Assembly: GCF_003611735.1 (NCBI RefSeq)
Contig: NZ_RAWG01000005.1
Span: 1 to 64,000, forward strand
Length of the DNA: 64,000 nt
Source: Corallococcus sicarius
GTDB taxonomy: Bacteria; Myxococcota; Myxococcia; Myxococcales; Myxococcaceae
Direction: 5' to 3'
Shown: piece after piece, positions 18,873 to 27,770 of the stretch
How positions within the stretch are numbered: the first letter of the stretch is position 1
Layout: every line of letters starts with the position of its first letter
The notes under the pieces: model-generated
Told to the model about the DNA's origin: nothing
The model's database searches: none
The model's input: only the letters and a program-made list of their open reading frames with translations
Position numbers and translations under genes: made by a program

Positions 18873-20111
18873 ATGCAACCCACCCACACCTCCGTGGCGC
18901 CGGCCCCGCGCTCCGCATCATGGGGCGCCGTGTTCGCGCTCACCCTGTGCGTCTCGACGCTCATCGCCTCCGAGTTCATGCCGGTGAGCCTTCTGACGCC
19001 CATCGCGTCGGACCTTGGCGTGAGCGAAGGCCGCGCGGGTCAAGCCATCGCGGTGTCCGGGCTCTTCGCCGTGGTGACGAGCCTCTTCATCGCGTCCGTG
19101 GCCAGGGCTGTTGACCGCCGGAAGCTGCTCCTCGGTCTCACCAGCCTCATGCTGATCTCGGGCCTCGTCGTCGCCCTGGCGCCGAACTACACCGTGTTCA
19201 TGTTCGGGCGTGCGCTCATCGGCATCGTCGTGGGCGGGTTCTGGGCGTTGTCGGCGGCCACCGTCATGCGCCTGGTGCCCGAGAAGGACGTGCCGCGGGG
19301 ACTGGCCATGCTGAACGGCGGCAATGCACTGGCCACGACCGTCGCGGCGCCGCTTGGCAGCTTCCTGGGGCAGTACATCGGCTGGCGGGGTGCGTTCTTC
19401 GCCGTCGTTCCCCTCGCGGCGCTCACCCTCGCGTGGCAGTACTTCACCTTGCCCCGGATGCCCACCGAGCAAGCCGCTGCGCCTCCGAGCACTGTCGCCG
19501 TCCTTCGCCGCCCCAGGGCCCGGTGGGGAATCCTGGCGGTCACGTTGCTCTTCATGGGCCAGTTCGCCCTGTTCACGTACCTGCGTCCCTTCCTGGAGAC
19601 GGTCACCCGGGTCGGCGTGTCCATGCTCTCGCTGGTCCTGCTGGGCATGGGCGCCGCGGGGCTCCTGGGCACGTATCTGATGGGGTTCCTCGTGGCCCGG
19701 CGGCTGTCCGCGGTGCTCATCGCCGCGCCACTCGCGATGGCGGTCATCGCGGTCGCCCTGGTCATCTTCGGCCAGTCCCTTGCGGCCACGGCCCTGCTCC
19801 TCGCCGGCTGGGGCCTGATTGGCACGGCGGCGCCGGTCGCGTGGTGGACGTGGCTCAGCCGCACGCTGCCACACGATGCGGAGGCGGGCGGCGGCCTCAT
19901 GGTCGCGGCCATCCAGCTCGCCATCACGGCGGGCGCTTCGCTCGGAGGACTGCTATTCGACCGCGGCGGCCACCAGGGGACGTTCCTGGCGAGCGCCGCG
20001 CTGCTCGGGGCCGCGGCGCTCACGGCCTTCTGGGCGTCGCGGCCCGCGAGGCTGCCGGCGGTGGTCTTGCCGCCCGGTGACGCTGCGGCTTCCTGTCCCT
20101 CCACCCACTGA
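18873..20111 (+). CDS. MFS transporter (DHA1-type)
   Basis: A 412-residue major facilitator with about 12 membrane helices. It has the sugar-efflux/AraJ-like opening ([21 protein letters not shown]) and the loop motif [11 protein letters not shown] between helices 2 and 3. It starts 12 bases after the hydrolase stop, in the same operon under the likely control of the divergent LysR. The substrate is unknown; small lipophilic compounds or sugars are typical for this subgroup. Confidence 0.9.
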   Translation: MQPTHTSVAPAPRSASWGAVFALTLCVSTLIASEFMPVSLLTPIASDLGVSEGRAGQAIAVSGLFAVVTSLFIASVARAVDRRKLLLGLTSLMLISGLVVALAPNYTVFMFGRALIGIVVGGFWALSAATVMRLVPEKDVPRGLAMLNGGNALATTVAAPLGSFLGQYIGWRGAFFAVVPLAALTLAWQYFTLPRMPTEQAAAPPSTVAVLRRPRARWGILAVTLLFMGQFALFTYLRPFLETVTRVGVSMLSLVLLGMGAAGLLGTYLMGFLVARRLSAVLIAAPLAMAVIAVALVIFGQSLAATALLLAGWGLIGTAAPVAWWTWLSRTLPHDAEAGGGLMVAAIQLAITAGASLGGLLFDRGGHQGTFLASAALLGAAALTAFWASRPARLPAVVLPPGDAAASCPSTH

Positions 20112-20178
20112 GGCGCGAGCACCGCGCCTTGGTTTCAGCCACCGCCGCCCGTCGCGGCATTCACACACGGAGTCACCC

Positions 20179-20700
20179 ATGAAGGCACTCGTCACCACCG
20201 CACTCGCCCTCCCGCTGATCGCACTCGCCGCCGCTCAGGCGCGCCCGGGGGGCGCGGATGGGGGAAGCGCCGTTCCCGCGGCCGCCGCGCGCGAGGGCGT
20301 CCGTGTCTCGCGCGCAGGCAGCCAGGCCTCCATGAAGGGGCCTGCCGAGTGGTTCACCGGCGTGGTGCGCATCGACCCGCTCTTCGCGGCGAACGCGCCG
20401 TCGCGCGGCGCGGGCGCGAGCGTCACCTTCGAGCCCGGCGCCCGCACGGCCTGGCACGCGCACCCGCTGGGGCAGACCCTCGTCGTCACGGCAGGGGTGG
20501 GGCGGGTGCAGGGCTGGGGCAGCGCCGTCCAGGAGATCCGCCCGGGCGACGTCGTGTGGATTCCGGCGGGCCAGAAGCACTGGCACGGCGCGGCGCCCAC
20601 CACCGCCATGACCCACCTCGCCCTCCATGAGGCCCTGGACGGCAAGGTGGTGGAGTGGATGGAGAAGGTCACCGACGCGCAGTACGGCACCCAACCCTGA
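20179..20700 (+). CDS. cupin domain protein, exported
   Basis: A 173-residue protein with a signal peptide ([18 protein letters not shown]) and a cupin barrel. Motif 1 is [20 protein letters not shown] (two His ligands) and motif 2 is [15 protein letters not shown] (third His). The sequence resembles the cupins that accompany carboxymuconolactone decarboxylase genes, here the next gene 13 bases on. A metal ion is expected; the reaction is not known. Confidence 0.88.
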   Translation: MKALVTTALALPLIALAAAQARPGGADGGSAVPAAAAREGVRVSRAGSQASMKGPAEWFTGVVRIDPLFAANAPSRGAGASVTFEPGARTAWHAHPLGQTLVVTAGVGRVQGWGSAVQEIRPGDVVWIPAGQKHWHGAAPTTAMTHLALHEALDGKVVEWMEKVTDAQYGTQP

Positions 20701-20713
20701 AAGGAGCCACACC

Positions 20714-21049
20714 ATGGCCACGAACGAGAAGCCCCTGACCGCCGCCCAGAAGGCCCTGGGCGACTTCGCACCCAAGCTCGTCGAGCTGACCGACGACGTC
20801 CTCTTCGGCGACGTGTGGGAGCGGCCGCAATTGTCCAAGCGCGACCGCAGCCTCATCACCTGCGCCGCACTGGTGGCCACGGGGAAGACGGAGCAGATGG
20901 GCTTCCACTTCCCGCGCGCCATCGAGAACGGCGTCACGCAGGAGGAGCTCGTCGAGCTCATCACCCACCTGGCCTTCTACGTGGGCTGGCCCCACGCCAT
21001 GTCTGCGATGGGCCGCGCCAAGGAGCTGCTGGGGAAGGCGTCGCCGTGA
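20714..21049 (+). CDS. carboxymuconolactone decarboxylase family protein
   Basis: A 111-residue CMD-family (AhpD-like fold) protein with RDRSLITCAALVATGK, then HFPRAIENGVTQEELVELI and GWPHAMSAM. The CxxC of AhpD peroxidases is absent (a single Cys), placing it with decarboxylase-like or uncharacterised members. AAGGAG lies at 20701-20706. Its stop overlaps the next gene's start (TGATG), so translation is coupled. Confidence 0.9.
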   Translation: MATNEKPLTAAQKALGDFAPKLVELTDDVLFGDVWERPQLSKRDRSLITCAALVATGKTEQMGFHFPRAIENGVTQEELVELITHLAFYVGWPHAMSAMGRAKELLGKASP

Positions 21050-21501
21050 TGGCAAGGCCCGTGTACCGGGCCCGCGCGGCCGTCCTCGCGCTCGGGCTCC
21101 TGTCGTCCGCGGTCCATGCGCAGGCGCGTGCCCACGTTGAGGAGAAGCCCATGAAGATTCGACTGACGGCCGGGGCAAAGGTCCTGACGGGCACGCTGCT
21201 CGACAATGCGACGGCGCGCGACTTCGCCGGGCTTCTGCCCCTCACGCTGACCCTGACGGACTACGCGGCCACCGAGAAGGTCAGTGACCTGCCCCGGCGC
21301 CTGTCCACGAAAGGGGCCCCCTCGGGCACCACCCCTTCGGCCGGCGACATCGCCTACTACGCGCCCTGGGGGAACCTGGCCCTCTTCCATAAAGGATTCA
21401 GCCACTCGAGCGGGCTCATCAAGCTCGGAACGCTGGATGGCGGCATCGAGGTCCTGCGTGCAGCGGGCCCTCTTGAGGTGAAGGTCGAGCTCATGAAGTG
21501 A
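21049..21501 (+). CDS. cyclophilin-like fold protein, exported
   Basis: A 150-residue protein with a signal peptide (AAVLALGLLSSAVHAQ) and a cyclophilin-like-2 domain (LTLTDYAATEKVSDLPRRLS, then GDIAYYAPWGNLALFHKG). This family is common beside cupin, CMD and aldo/keto reductase genes under LysR control. No peptidyl-prolyl isomerase activity should be assumed. It is the last gene of the 17.7-21.5 kb operon and converges on the MBL gene. Confidence 0.88.
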   Translation: MARPVYRARAAVLALGLLSSAVHAQARAHVEEKPMKIRLTAGAKVLTGTLLDNATARDFAGLLPLTLTLTDYAATEKVSDLPRRLSTKGAPSGTTPSAGDIAYYAPWGNLALFHKGFSHSSGLIKLGTLDGGIEVLRAAGPLEVKVELMK

Positions 21502-22231
21502 AGTCGCGGATGTAGGCTGCCGTGTCGCGCAGGGCCGTGGGGCCCAGGGCCGCCTTCTCCGCGCGGTGGCCCGGGATGACCGTGGTGGCGCCTCGCTTGT
21601 CGAACTGCTCGATGTTCTTGAGCCACTGCGCCCGCCACCGGGCGTCCGCGTTCACGAGATACGCATGGACCTGCTGGTAGGCCGTATCCCCCGCGATGAG
21701 CGTCCGGGTGGAGGGAATCCACACCGCCGTGGCGGCCTCGCTCTCACCGGGGTTCAGGCCGATGAGTTCCAGCCGTTGACCCTCCAGCGTCAGGTGGTCC
21801 GCCGTGAGCAGGGACGGAATCACCGGCTCGGAGGTGAGGTTGGCGCCGAAGAGCGGCTTCCACTGCGCGAGCTGCTTCGGTGCGAGCGCCTTGATCTCCG
21901 CGATGACCGCGGGCGCGGCGACAATTCGCGCCTGGGGGAAGGCGGCCCGCACCACCTCCAGGCCGAAGTAGTGGTCCGGGTGACCATGGGTGATGAGGAT
22001 CGTCTTCAGCGTCTTCTTCGACTCGATGATTTTCGCGACCAGCCGGTGCGCCTCCGCGAGCGTGAACTGCGAGTCGACGAGCACCGCGTCCTGCTCCCCC
22101 GTGATGAGGGTGGACGTGACGCGGAAGCCCTCGGAGGCCGCGGTGAAGACCTCGGTCTTGAGCGGCGCGGCGGCCTGGCTCGTGGTCGCGAGGGAGAGGG
22201 CGAGGGCGAACATCGGAAGGGCGGGTTTCAT
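21491..22231 (-). CDS. MBL fold metallo-hydrolase, exported
   Basis: A 246-residue metallo-beta-lactamase-fold protein with a signal peptide (LPMFALALSLATTSQA). The zinc motif THGHPDH is at about 81-87; AGDTAYQ and the late VIPGHR supply further ligands. Start ATG 22231 gives a proper signal peptide; the longer frame to 22330 has none. The subgroup resembles quorum-quenching or glyoxalase II-like enzymes, but no substrate can be assigned. It is divergent from the third LysR gene. Confidence 0.88.
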   Translation of the reverse strand: MKPALPMFALALSLATTSQAAAPLKTEVFTAASEGFRVTSTLITGEQDAVLVDSQFTLAEAHRLVAKIIESKKTLKTILITHGHPDHYFGLEVVRAAFPQARIVAAPAVIAEIKALAPKQLAQWKPLFGANLTSEPVIPSLLTADHLTLEGQRLELIGLNPGESEAATAVWIPSTRTLIAGDTAYQQVHAYLVNADARWRAQWLKNIEQFDKRGATTVIPGHRAEKAALGPTALRDTAAYIRDFTS

Positions 22232-22374
22232 GGCGTTCTCGTGTGACGAGGGAGGTGCCCGAAGCCGATGGCTTCGAGACACCCCCAAGATGCGAAACCC
22301 AGCCCGTGAGATATACGGCATGAAAGTCATCGCATCGTTGACGTGGCGTCACGAATCACGCGAGCGTCGAGCGC

Positions 22375-23295
22375 ATGGATGCCTTCTCCGAGATCGCGGT
22401 CTTCACGCGCGTGGTGGACCTGGGCGGCTTCACGCGAGCGGCGGAGCAGCTGAGACTCACGCCGTCGGGAGTGAGCCGCATCGTGTCGCGGTTGGAGGCG
22501 CGGCTGGGGGTGCGGCTGCTCAACCGGACCACCCGCAGCCTCAGCCTCACGGACGAGGGGGCCGCGTATTACGAGCGCTGTACGCGCATCCTCGCGGAGC
22601 TCGAGGACGCCAATGCCACCCTGGCCCGGGCCAGCGTCACCCCGCGTGGGCGGCTGCGCGTGGATGCTCCGGTGGCGATCTCGGAGTTCGTCCTCGGGGC
22701 GGCACTCCCGCGCTTCCTCGAGCGCTACCCGGAGGTGTCCATCGACTTGACGGTCCGGGACCAGCTCATCGATCCGACCGCCGAGGGCGTGGACGTGGTC
22801 ATCCGCCTCGCGGCGGCGCGGGATTCCGAGCTCATCTCCCGCAACCTCTCCCGCGCGCGCTCCATCCTGGTGGCCTCTCCGGCCTACCTCGCCGCGCATG
22901 GGCGTCCCCGCACGCTCGCCTCGCTGCGCGAGCACACGTGCATCGCGTACCTGTCGAGCACGGGCCCCCTGCCGTGGCGCCTCAAGGGAAACGCGGGTGA
23001 GATGAGCTACGTGGCCAATGCCCGGCTCGTCGCGGGGTCGGGCAACGTGCTCACCCGGGCCGCGGTCGCCGGGCTGGGAATCGCCCAGACCTTCGAGTAC
23101 CACGTGGCTGCGGAGCTCTCCCGCGGCGAGCTGGAGATCATCCTTGAGGAGTACGAGCCCGAGCCTCGCACCGTCCACGCCCTCTTCGCGCGGCAGAAGT
23201 CCGCCGTCCCCAAGGTCCGGGTCTTCATCGATTTCCTGGTGGAACTCTTCGCGTCCACCACGGCGGAGCTGTCCGGCCGGAAGAAGCGACGCTGA
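22375..23295 (+). CDS. LysR family transcriptional regulator
   Basis: A 306-residue LysR regulator of the common DsdC/YafC-like group (FSEIAVFTRVVDLGGFTRAAEQL; LLNRTTRSLSLTDEG; GRLRVDAPVAISEFVL). The region 22232-22374 between it and the divergent MBL gene holds both promoters. It probably regulates that gene or the convergent operon. A GC hairpin follows at 23304. Confidence 0.92.
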   Translation: MDAFSEIAVFTRVVDLGGFTRAAEQLRLTPSGVSRIVSRLEARLGVRLLNRTTRSLSLTDEGAAYYERCTRILAELEDANATLARASVTPRGRLRVDAPVAISEFVLGAALPRFLERYPEVSIDLTVRDQLIDPTAEGVDVVIRLAAARDSELISRNLSRARSILVASPAYLAAHGRPRTLASLREHTCIAYLSSTGPLPWRLKGNAGEMSYVANARLVAGSGNVLTRAAVAGLGIAQTFEYHVAAELSRGELEIILEEYEPEPRTVHALFARQKSAVPKVRVFIDFLVELFASTTAELSGRKKRR

Positions 23296-23303
23296 AAACA
23301 CCA

Positions 23304-23331
23304 CGGGCGGCAGGGTTTCCCCCGCCGCCCG
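23304..23331 (+). terminator. possible terminator hairpin
   Basis: CGGGCGGC (23304-23311) pairs with GCCGCCCG (23324-23331) across a 12-base loop just after the LysR stop. There is no U-tract, so termination would be weak or Rho-assisted. The stretch from here to 23502 contains no gene I can support. Confidence 0.45.
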
Positions 23332-23502
23332 TTCGAGCCACGACCCTGGCGCTCATCAGCGAGGGCAACTCCTCCTTCGAGGAGGGCTTCGGCAAGAAAC
23401 TGACTCCGACAGCAGTGATGGGGAGCAACGGCCTGATGGTGGCGTCGCCAGTGACTCCACGCCAGGACGTGCGCGAGCGGAGCCACTGCGGGACATGCTG
23501 TG

Positions 23503-23967
23503 TCATTCCGTCGCTGCCCGACAGCTGACCTTCTCATGCCATCCGTATGCCACGAGGACCGCATAGGGCCAGACCTGGCGCATCGAGTGAATGCCGGGGG
23601 CCTTCGCCCGCCGGTAGTAAACGATCAGATCCGGGCCGTTCTTCTCCGGCTTCTGGATGAGCTGGACGGAGTCGATGAGGAGGACGGTGCCATTCTCCTC
23701 GCTCGTGGACGACACGCAGAGCACCCAGCTGGCGAACTTGAAGTTGTTGTTGGGCCGCGCGGCCTCGTCGACCAGCGAGAGGTAGGGACCCTTCAGGCGC
23801 CCTTCGGCCGGAATGTAATCCAGGTCATCGACACTGGCGGCGATGATCTGTTCGAAGCGCTGCTCCCGGTAATCGGTTTTGAAGCTCGCGCGCATGTCGC
23901 GCCCCTCCGCCCCCGCGTTCGCTCCCAGCAACAGACAGGTGAGCCCCATCCCCCAGTGAAATCGCAT
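23503..23967 (-). CDS. secreted protein of unknown function
   Basis: About 154 residues with a signal peptide (FHWGMGLTCLLLGANAGAEG). The mature part has two Cys (SWVLCVSS and KVSCRAA) that could form a disulfide. I recognise no family. The opening has two ATGs, 23970 and 23967. It stands alone between the LysR gene and an 800-base gene-poor stretch. Confidence 0.6.
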   Translation of the reverse strand: MRFHWGMGLTCLLLGANAGAEGRDMRASFKTDYREQRFEQIIAASVDDLDYIPAEGRLKGPYLSLVDEAARPNNNFKFASWVLCVSSTSEENGTVLLIDSVQLIQKPEKNGPDLIVYYRRAKAPGIHSMRQVWPYAVLVAYGWHEKVSCRAATE

Positions 23968-23970
23968 CAT

Positions 23971-24780
23971 GTGTGCCTCCCTGTTGAGATGCCTTGCAAG
24001 CGGTTGGCCAGGGATCGACGCTCTCGGAGCCCTCCTGGGGACTCATCGCGTGTGACAGTTTGACCCGGAACCGCGCTGTTGGCGGGACGGAGTGTCCGTG
24101 CCGTGGCAAGCCTCGGACAGGCATACGGGGCTGGCGAACGAAGCGGGAACCCGGAGCAACTCCTCGTGACGTCGCTTCTTCAGGCTCTCATTTGTTTTCG
24201 ACCCGTCCCTGCGGAGTCGGGCTCGTCATCCACTCCGCGCACGCCACGGGCCAGGCACGATCATCGGGGTAGAGCGCCGTGTGGAGGTACGCCCACCCCC
24301 AGTGTCAGCGTAGTTGTCGCCTCGGCTGATCAGCCGGGCTGACCACGCCTTGGGGACGAGAGCAGGCAGGACTCAGTGCTGTACACGGATGGATTCAAGT
24401 CAGAGAGGGTGAGGTGGATGGTGGGCCTCGGGCCAAGCCGCTCTGGTCGCCATCGGGTGTGAAGCACTGTGCGAGCCGAGCGTGCGCCTGGTGATGCTGA
24501 CCCCAAGCGCCCCTTCGAGCATGGCCGCGGCAGAGCTGACGAGGGCTCTGCCTGACTGCGGAAGGCCGCATCTCTCCCATGCCACTTCGCAGGAGAGCCT
24601 TACTGCCTCACCTTCTATGTGGAGTCATGCCATGCGCAATCCCAACGATGTTCAGGAATACAACGCCATCGTCGAGGTACTGAGCAAGCAAGACGAAGGC
24701 CGAGCGCAGGCCAACCCGCCTATCGCCCGAAGCCAAGGCAGCCATCGTCGCGCCTCATTACCCGTGAAAGGAGAACCCTC
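23971..24780 (+). other. gene-poor region with relics
   Basis: No intact gene seen. Two relics are visible. At 24379-24415 the plus strand encodes LYTDGFKSERVRWM, which resembles the first residues of an IS transposase OrfA and shares 21 bases with 46036-46056 (opposite strand). At 24632-24688 is a short copy of an NTF2-like N-terminus (next entry). Confidence 0.4.
24632..24688 (+). pseudogene. truncated NTF2-like N-terminus
   Basis: ATG 24632 begins 19 codons, MRNPNDVQEYNAIVEVLSK, which parallel residues 12-23 of the intact NTF2-like protein encoded just downstream (TRDYGAVIATASK). After the Lys the similarity stops, so this looks like a decayed tandem copy. A coding role as a leader peptide cannot be excluded. 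Confidence 0.35.
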
Positions 24781-25167
24781 ATGTCGAAGAACATCAAGGC
24801 TGTACCCACCCGCGACTATGGCGCGGTCATCGCCACCGCCAGCAAGTACGTGGAAGGTCTGCGCGTCGGCAGCGTCGAAGGTGTGGCCGAGGCCTTCCAC
24901 AAGGACGCAGTGATGTACGGCTTCACCCATGGAGAGCTGCTGGGAGGCTCGATCAAGAACCTCTACGACTTCGTCCAGAAGAACGGCAAGGCGCCCGACA
25001 TCACCACGCGGCTCGACGTGCTCGCGATCACGCCGACCACGGCGGTGGTGCGTGTCGATATGGAGAAGGACGCGGTCGGCGCCGACTACAACGACTTCCT
25101 CACCCTGATCAAGGTCGATGGTGACTGGAAGGTGATTGCCAAGGTGTTCCACCAGTTCGAGGGTTGA
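24781..25167 (+). CDS. NTF2/lumazine-binding-like family protein
   Basis: A 128-residue NTF2-fold protein (KYVEGLRVGSVEGVAEAFHK; FTHGELLGGSIKNLYDFV; FLTLIKVDGDWKVIAKVFHQ), the group that Pfam calls putative lumazine-binding. Start ATG 24781 has GAAAGGAG nine bases upstream. Function is not known; members are often induced in stress or accompany regulators. It converges on the sugar dehydrogenase gene, about 95 bases away. Confidence 0.85.
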   Translation: MSKNIKAVPTRDYGAVIATASKYVEGLRVGSVEGVAEAFHKDAVMYGFTHGELLGGSIKNLYDFVQKNGKAPDITTRLDVLAITPTTAVVRVDMEKDAVGADYNDFLTLIKVDGDWKVIAKVFHQFEG

Positions 25168-25261
25168 GCGTTGGGTTGCTCCCGGTCCGCGTCTGGACCA
25201 GGCCCTCATCCCCCGAGGTTTGATTCTCTCGGGGGGGAGCGCGCCGTGGCCTACGGATGCG

Positions 25262-26572
25262 TCATCGCGGCGTGACCTTGAGCACCTTGCCGTTGGTGGC
25301 GTCGGTGAGCAGGTAGAGGGCGCCGTCGGGACCCTGCACCACCTCGCGGATGCGCGAGTCCAGGTTCTTGAGGAGGTGCTCCTCGCCCACCACGCGGTCA
25401 TTGCGCACCATGAGCCGCACCAGTGCCTTGGAGCTCAGGCCGCCGATGAACATGTTGTTCCGCCACTCGGGGAACAGGGTCCCGGAGTAGATGGTCATCC
25501 CCGAGGGGGCAATCACCGGGTCCCAGTAGTACACGGGTTGCTCCATGCCCGGAGCCTGGGGACTCTCGTGGATGGGAGCGCCGGAGTAATCCTCTCCATA
25601 CCCGATGGTGGGCCAGCCGTAGTCCTTGCCTGCCTCGGGGCGGTTGAGTTCGTCACCTCCTTGCGGCCCCATCTCCACCGTCCACAGCCGGTTCTGGCTG
25701 TCGAGCGCCGCGGACAGGACGTTGCGGTGACCCACCGACCAGATCTCCGGCTTCGCCTGCGGGTTGTTCAGGTACGGGTTGTCCTGGGGCACGGTGCCGT
25801 CGGGGTTGATGCGGACCACCTTGCCGAAGTGGCTCTTCACGTCCTGGGCCTGGACACGGCCCTGGAGGATGGAGCGTTCCCCGAGCGTGACGAACAGCTT
25901 GCCGTCCGGGGTGAACACCATCCGTCCCCCGGAGTGCAGCGTCGACTCGAGCGTGGGCATCATGCGGAAGATGACCTGGACGTTCTCCACGCGAGGCTGC
26001 GCTCCGTCCACGAGCCGCGCGCGCGCTACCGCCAGCCCGTTGCCGCCCTGGCGTGGCTCGGAATAGGTCCAGTAGATGAGCTGGCTCTGGGCATGGTCGG
26101 GTCCCACCTCCACGTCGAGCAAGCCGCCCTGACCGCGTGCGTCCACGGCGGGCAGACCGCTGACGGCGGGGGACTTCGCGCCCTGCTGCGTGACGATGTA
26201 GAGCGAGCCGGTGGCCTTCTCCGTCACCAGCATGCGCTGGTCAGGCAGGAAGGCGATGGCCCAGGGGTTCCTGAAGCCCGAGGCAATCTCAGTGACCTGG
26301 ATGGGTGTCTTCGTCTGGATGGCGGGGACGCGCGTCTGCCCGGGGAAGGCCGGCTTGAACTCGGGTACGTTGGGCGGGCCCTGTGGAACCGGGGGACCGC
26401 TGGGGAGCGGATCCTCTGGAACGCCCGCGTCGTCGTCAGGGACGCCAGAGTCCTGTGGTGGAACGCCAGCGTCCTGCAGCGAGACGCCCGAGTCCGGTGG
26501 CGTGGGTTCTGGATCCTCCCGGCAACCGACCAGGAGGGTGGCAACGATGAGGGGCATTGAAAGGATGCGCAT
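25262..26572 (-). CDS. PQQ-dependent sugar dehydrogenase-like lipoprotein
   Basis: A 436-residue lipoprotein (lipobox LLVGC, Cys about 17). A Pro/Asp linker with repeated DAGVP-type units spans about 20-55. A soluble aldose sugar dehydrogenase (YliI-like) six-bladed propeller follows (FRNPWAIAFLPDQRMLVTEK; HFGKVVRINPDGTVPQDNP; GHRNVLSAALDSQNRLWTVE; GGDELNRPEAGKDYGWP). These enzymes oxidise sugars with PQQ in the periplasm. Start ATG 26572 follows GGAG and yields the signal; longer upstream reading is not protein-like. It is the second such enzyme in the window and lacks the extra domains of the first. Confidence 0.9.
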   Translation of the reverse strand: MRILSMPLIVATLLVGCREDPEPTPPDSGVSLQDAGVPPQDSGVPDDDAGVPEDPLPSGPPVPQGPPNVPEFKPAFPGQTRVPAIQTKTPIQVTEIASGFRNPWAIAFLPDQRMLVTEKATGSLYIVTQQGAKSPAVSGLPAVDARGQGGLLDVEVGPDHAQSQLIYWTYSEPRQGGNGLAVARARLVDGAQPRVENVQVIFRMMPTLESTLHSGGRMVFTPDGKLFVTLGERSILQGRVQAQDVKSHFGKVVRINPDGTVPQDNPYLNNPQAKPEIWSVGHRNVLSAALDSQNRLWTVEMGPQGGDELNRPEAGKDYGWPTIGYGEDYSGAPIHESPQAPGMEQPVYYWDPVIAPSGMTIYSGTLFPEWRNNMFIGGLSSKALVRLMVRNDRVVGEEHLLKNLDSRIREVVQGPDGALYLLTDATNGKVLKVTPR

Positions 26573-26881
26573 GCGGCTCACTCCAGAGGGGGAAGGGGAG
26601 GGAGCATCGCGTTCTTCGTGAATGGCGGCCACCTCTTTCCCATATCCATGCGCTGGCACCCACTCCAGCCCCACCGCCCTGGTGACCCACCAGACCACGG
26701 TGTCTGGGATTGCCATGGATGTCACGGCCGGGCGGCTGTATTGGGCGGATTGGCTGGGGACCGCGCTCCGGAGCGCCAATCTGGCCGACGAAGGTGGAAC
26801 GTGAGGTGGAGCGAGACCTCGTCTATTACACTCCGCTGGCTCCGCGACCCTTCCCGGGTCCGAAAGGACGAAGTGAAGACG
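26573..26881 (+). pseudogene. intergenic region with a YWTD-propeller fragment
   Basis: Between the divergent dehydrogenase and DUF2911 genes, the plus strand (about 26699-26804) encodes GIAMDVTAGRLYWADWLGTA, a good match to one YWTD/LDL-receptor-type propeller repeat, with a stop soon after. There is no start with a binding site, so it is probably the relic of a longer gene. Confidence 0.4.
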
Positions 26882-27727
26882 ATGAAGAACCCGCTTTTCG
26901 GCTGTCTGGCCTCCGCGCTCATGACCCTGACGGCGATGCCCGCGCTGGCTCAGCTCCAACTGCCGGCCCCCAGCCCCGCGGCGAAGGTGTCGCAGGCGGT
27001 GGGTGTCTCCGAAATCTCCGTCGAATATTCCAGCCCCGCGGTGAAGGGCCGGAAGATCTGGGGCGAGCTGGTCCCCAACGACAAGGCGTGGCGCAGCGGC
27101 GCCAACGTGGCGACGAAGATCACCTTCAGCCACCCTGTCACCTTCGGCGACAAGGCCGTCCCGGCCGGTTCCTACGCCATCGTCAGCCTGCCCTCGCAGA
27201 AGGGCTGGAAGGTGATGCTGAACACGGACCTGGGCCTGTGGCGGGGCGGCGCGCCCTATGACACCTCCAAGGACGTGGCCTCGGTGAGCGCCACCACCAC
27301 GGCGATTCCGGCGCGCGAGCGCCTGGCGTACCTCTTCTCCGACACCACGGACACCGGCACGCGGCTGGACCTGGAGTGGGAGAAGCTGCGCGTCTCCGTG
27401 CCCATCACCGTGGACACCGCCGCCTTCGTAAAGGCCAACATCGCGCAGGCGGAGAAGAACGCGGCCAGCATGCACATGAGCGCGGCCAGCTACCTGTCGG
27501 ACACCAAGGACCATGCCGCCGCGCTGAAGCACGCCGACGCGGCCGTGGCCGCCACCCCCACCTGGTACGCCCACTGGAATCGGGCGGACGTCCTGTCGCA
27601 GATGGGCAAGTACGCCGAGGCCCGCAAGGCCGCGCAGACCGCGTGGGACCTGGGGCAGAAGGACAAGAACTTCTTCGCCCGTGAGCAGGTCGCCCAGGCG
27701 CTGGCGGAGTGGAAGAACAAGAAGTAG
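26882..27727 (+). CDS. DUF2911 domain protein, exported
   Basis: A 281-residue protein with a signal peptide (GCLASALMTLTAMPALAQ) and a DUF2911 domain at about 40-175 (SVEYSSPAVKGRKIWGELVPNDKAW; GANVATKITFS; VPAGSYAIVSLP; WRGGAPYDTSKDV). The C-terminal 100 residues look like TPR helices (KHADAAVAATPTWYAHWNRA; GKYAEARKAAQTAW). The family is uncharacterised. A strong GC hairpin follows. Confidence 0.88.
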   Translation: MKNPLFGCLASALMTLTAMPALAQLQLPAPSPAAKVSQAVGVSEISVEYSSPAVKGRKIWGELVPNDKAWRSGANVATKITFSHPVTFGDKAVPAGSYAIVSLPSQKGWKVMLNTDLGLWRGGAPYDTSKDVASVSATTTAIPARERLAYLFSDTTDTGTRLDLEWEKLRVSVPITVDTAAFVKANIAQAEKNAASMHMSAASYLSDTKDHAAALKHADAAVAATPTWYAHWNRADVLSQMGKYAEARKAAQTAWDLGQKDKNFFAREQVAQALAEWKNKK

Positions 27728-27741
27728 CCCGCCAACGCTCC

Positions 27742-27770
27742 CGGGGCCCCTCAGCGACGGAGGGGCCCCG
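27742..27770 (+). terminator. bidirectional GC-rich terminator hairpin
   Basis: CGGGGCCCCT (27742-27751) pairs perfectly with AGGGGCCCCG (27761-27770) over a 9-base loop between the convergent DUF2911 and bshA genes. The left arm reaches the bshA stop and the right arm lies inside its last codons. No clear U-tract. Confidence 0.6.

Noticed and set aside
23332-23502. Short plus-strand frame with SFEEGFGKKLTPTAV as a gene piece
   Set aside because: Reads like a possible protein relic but has no start, no end signal and no recognisable family.
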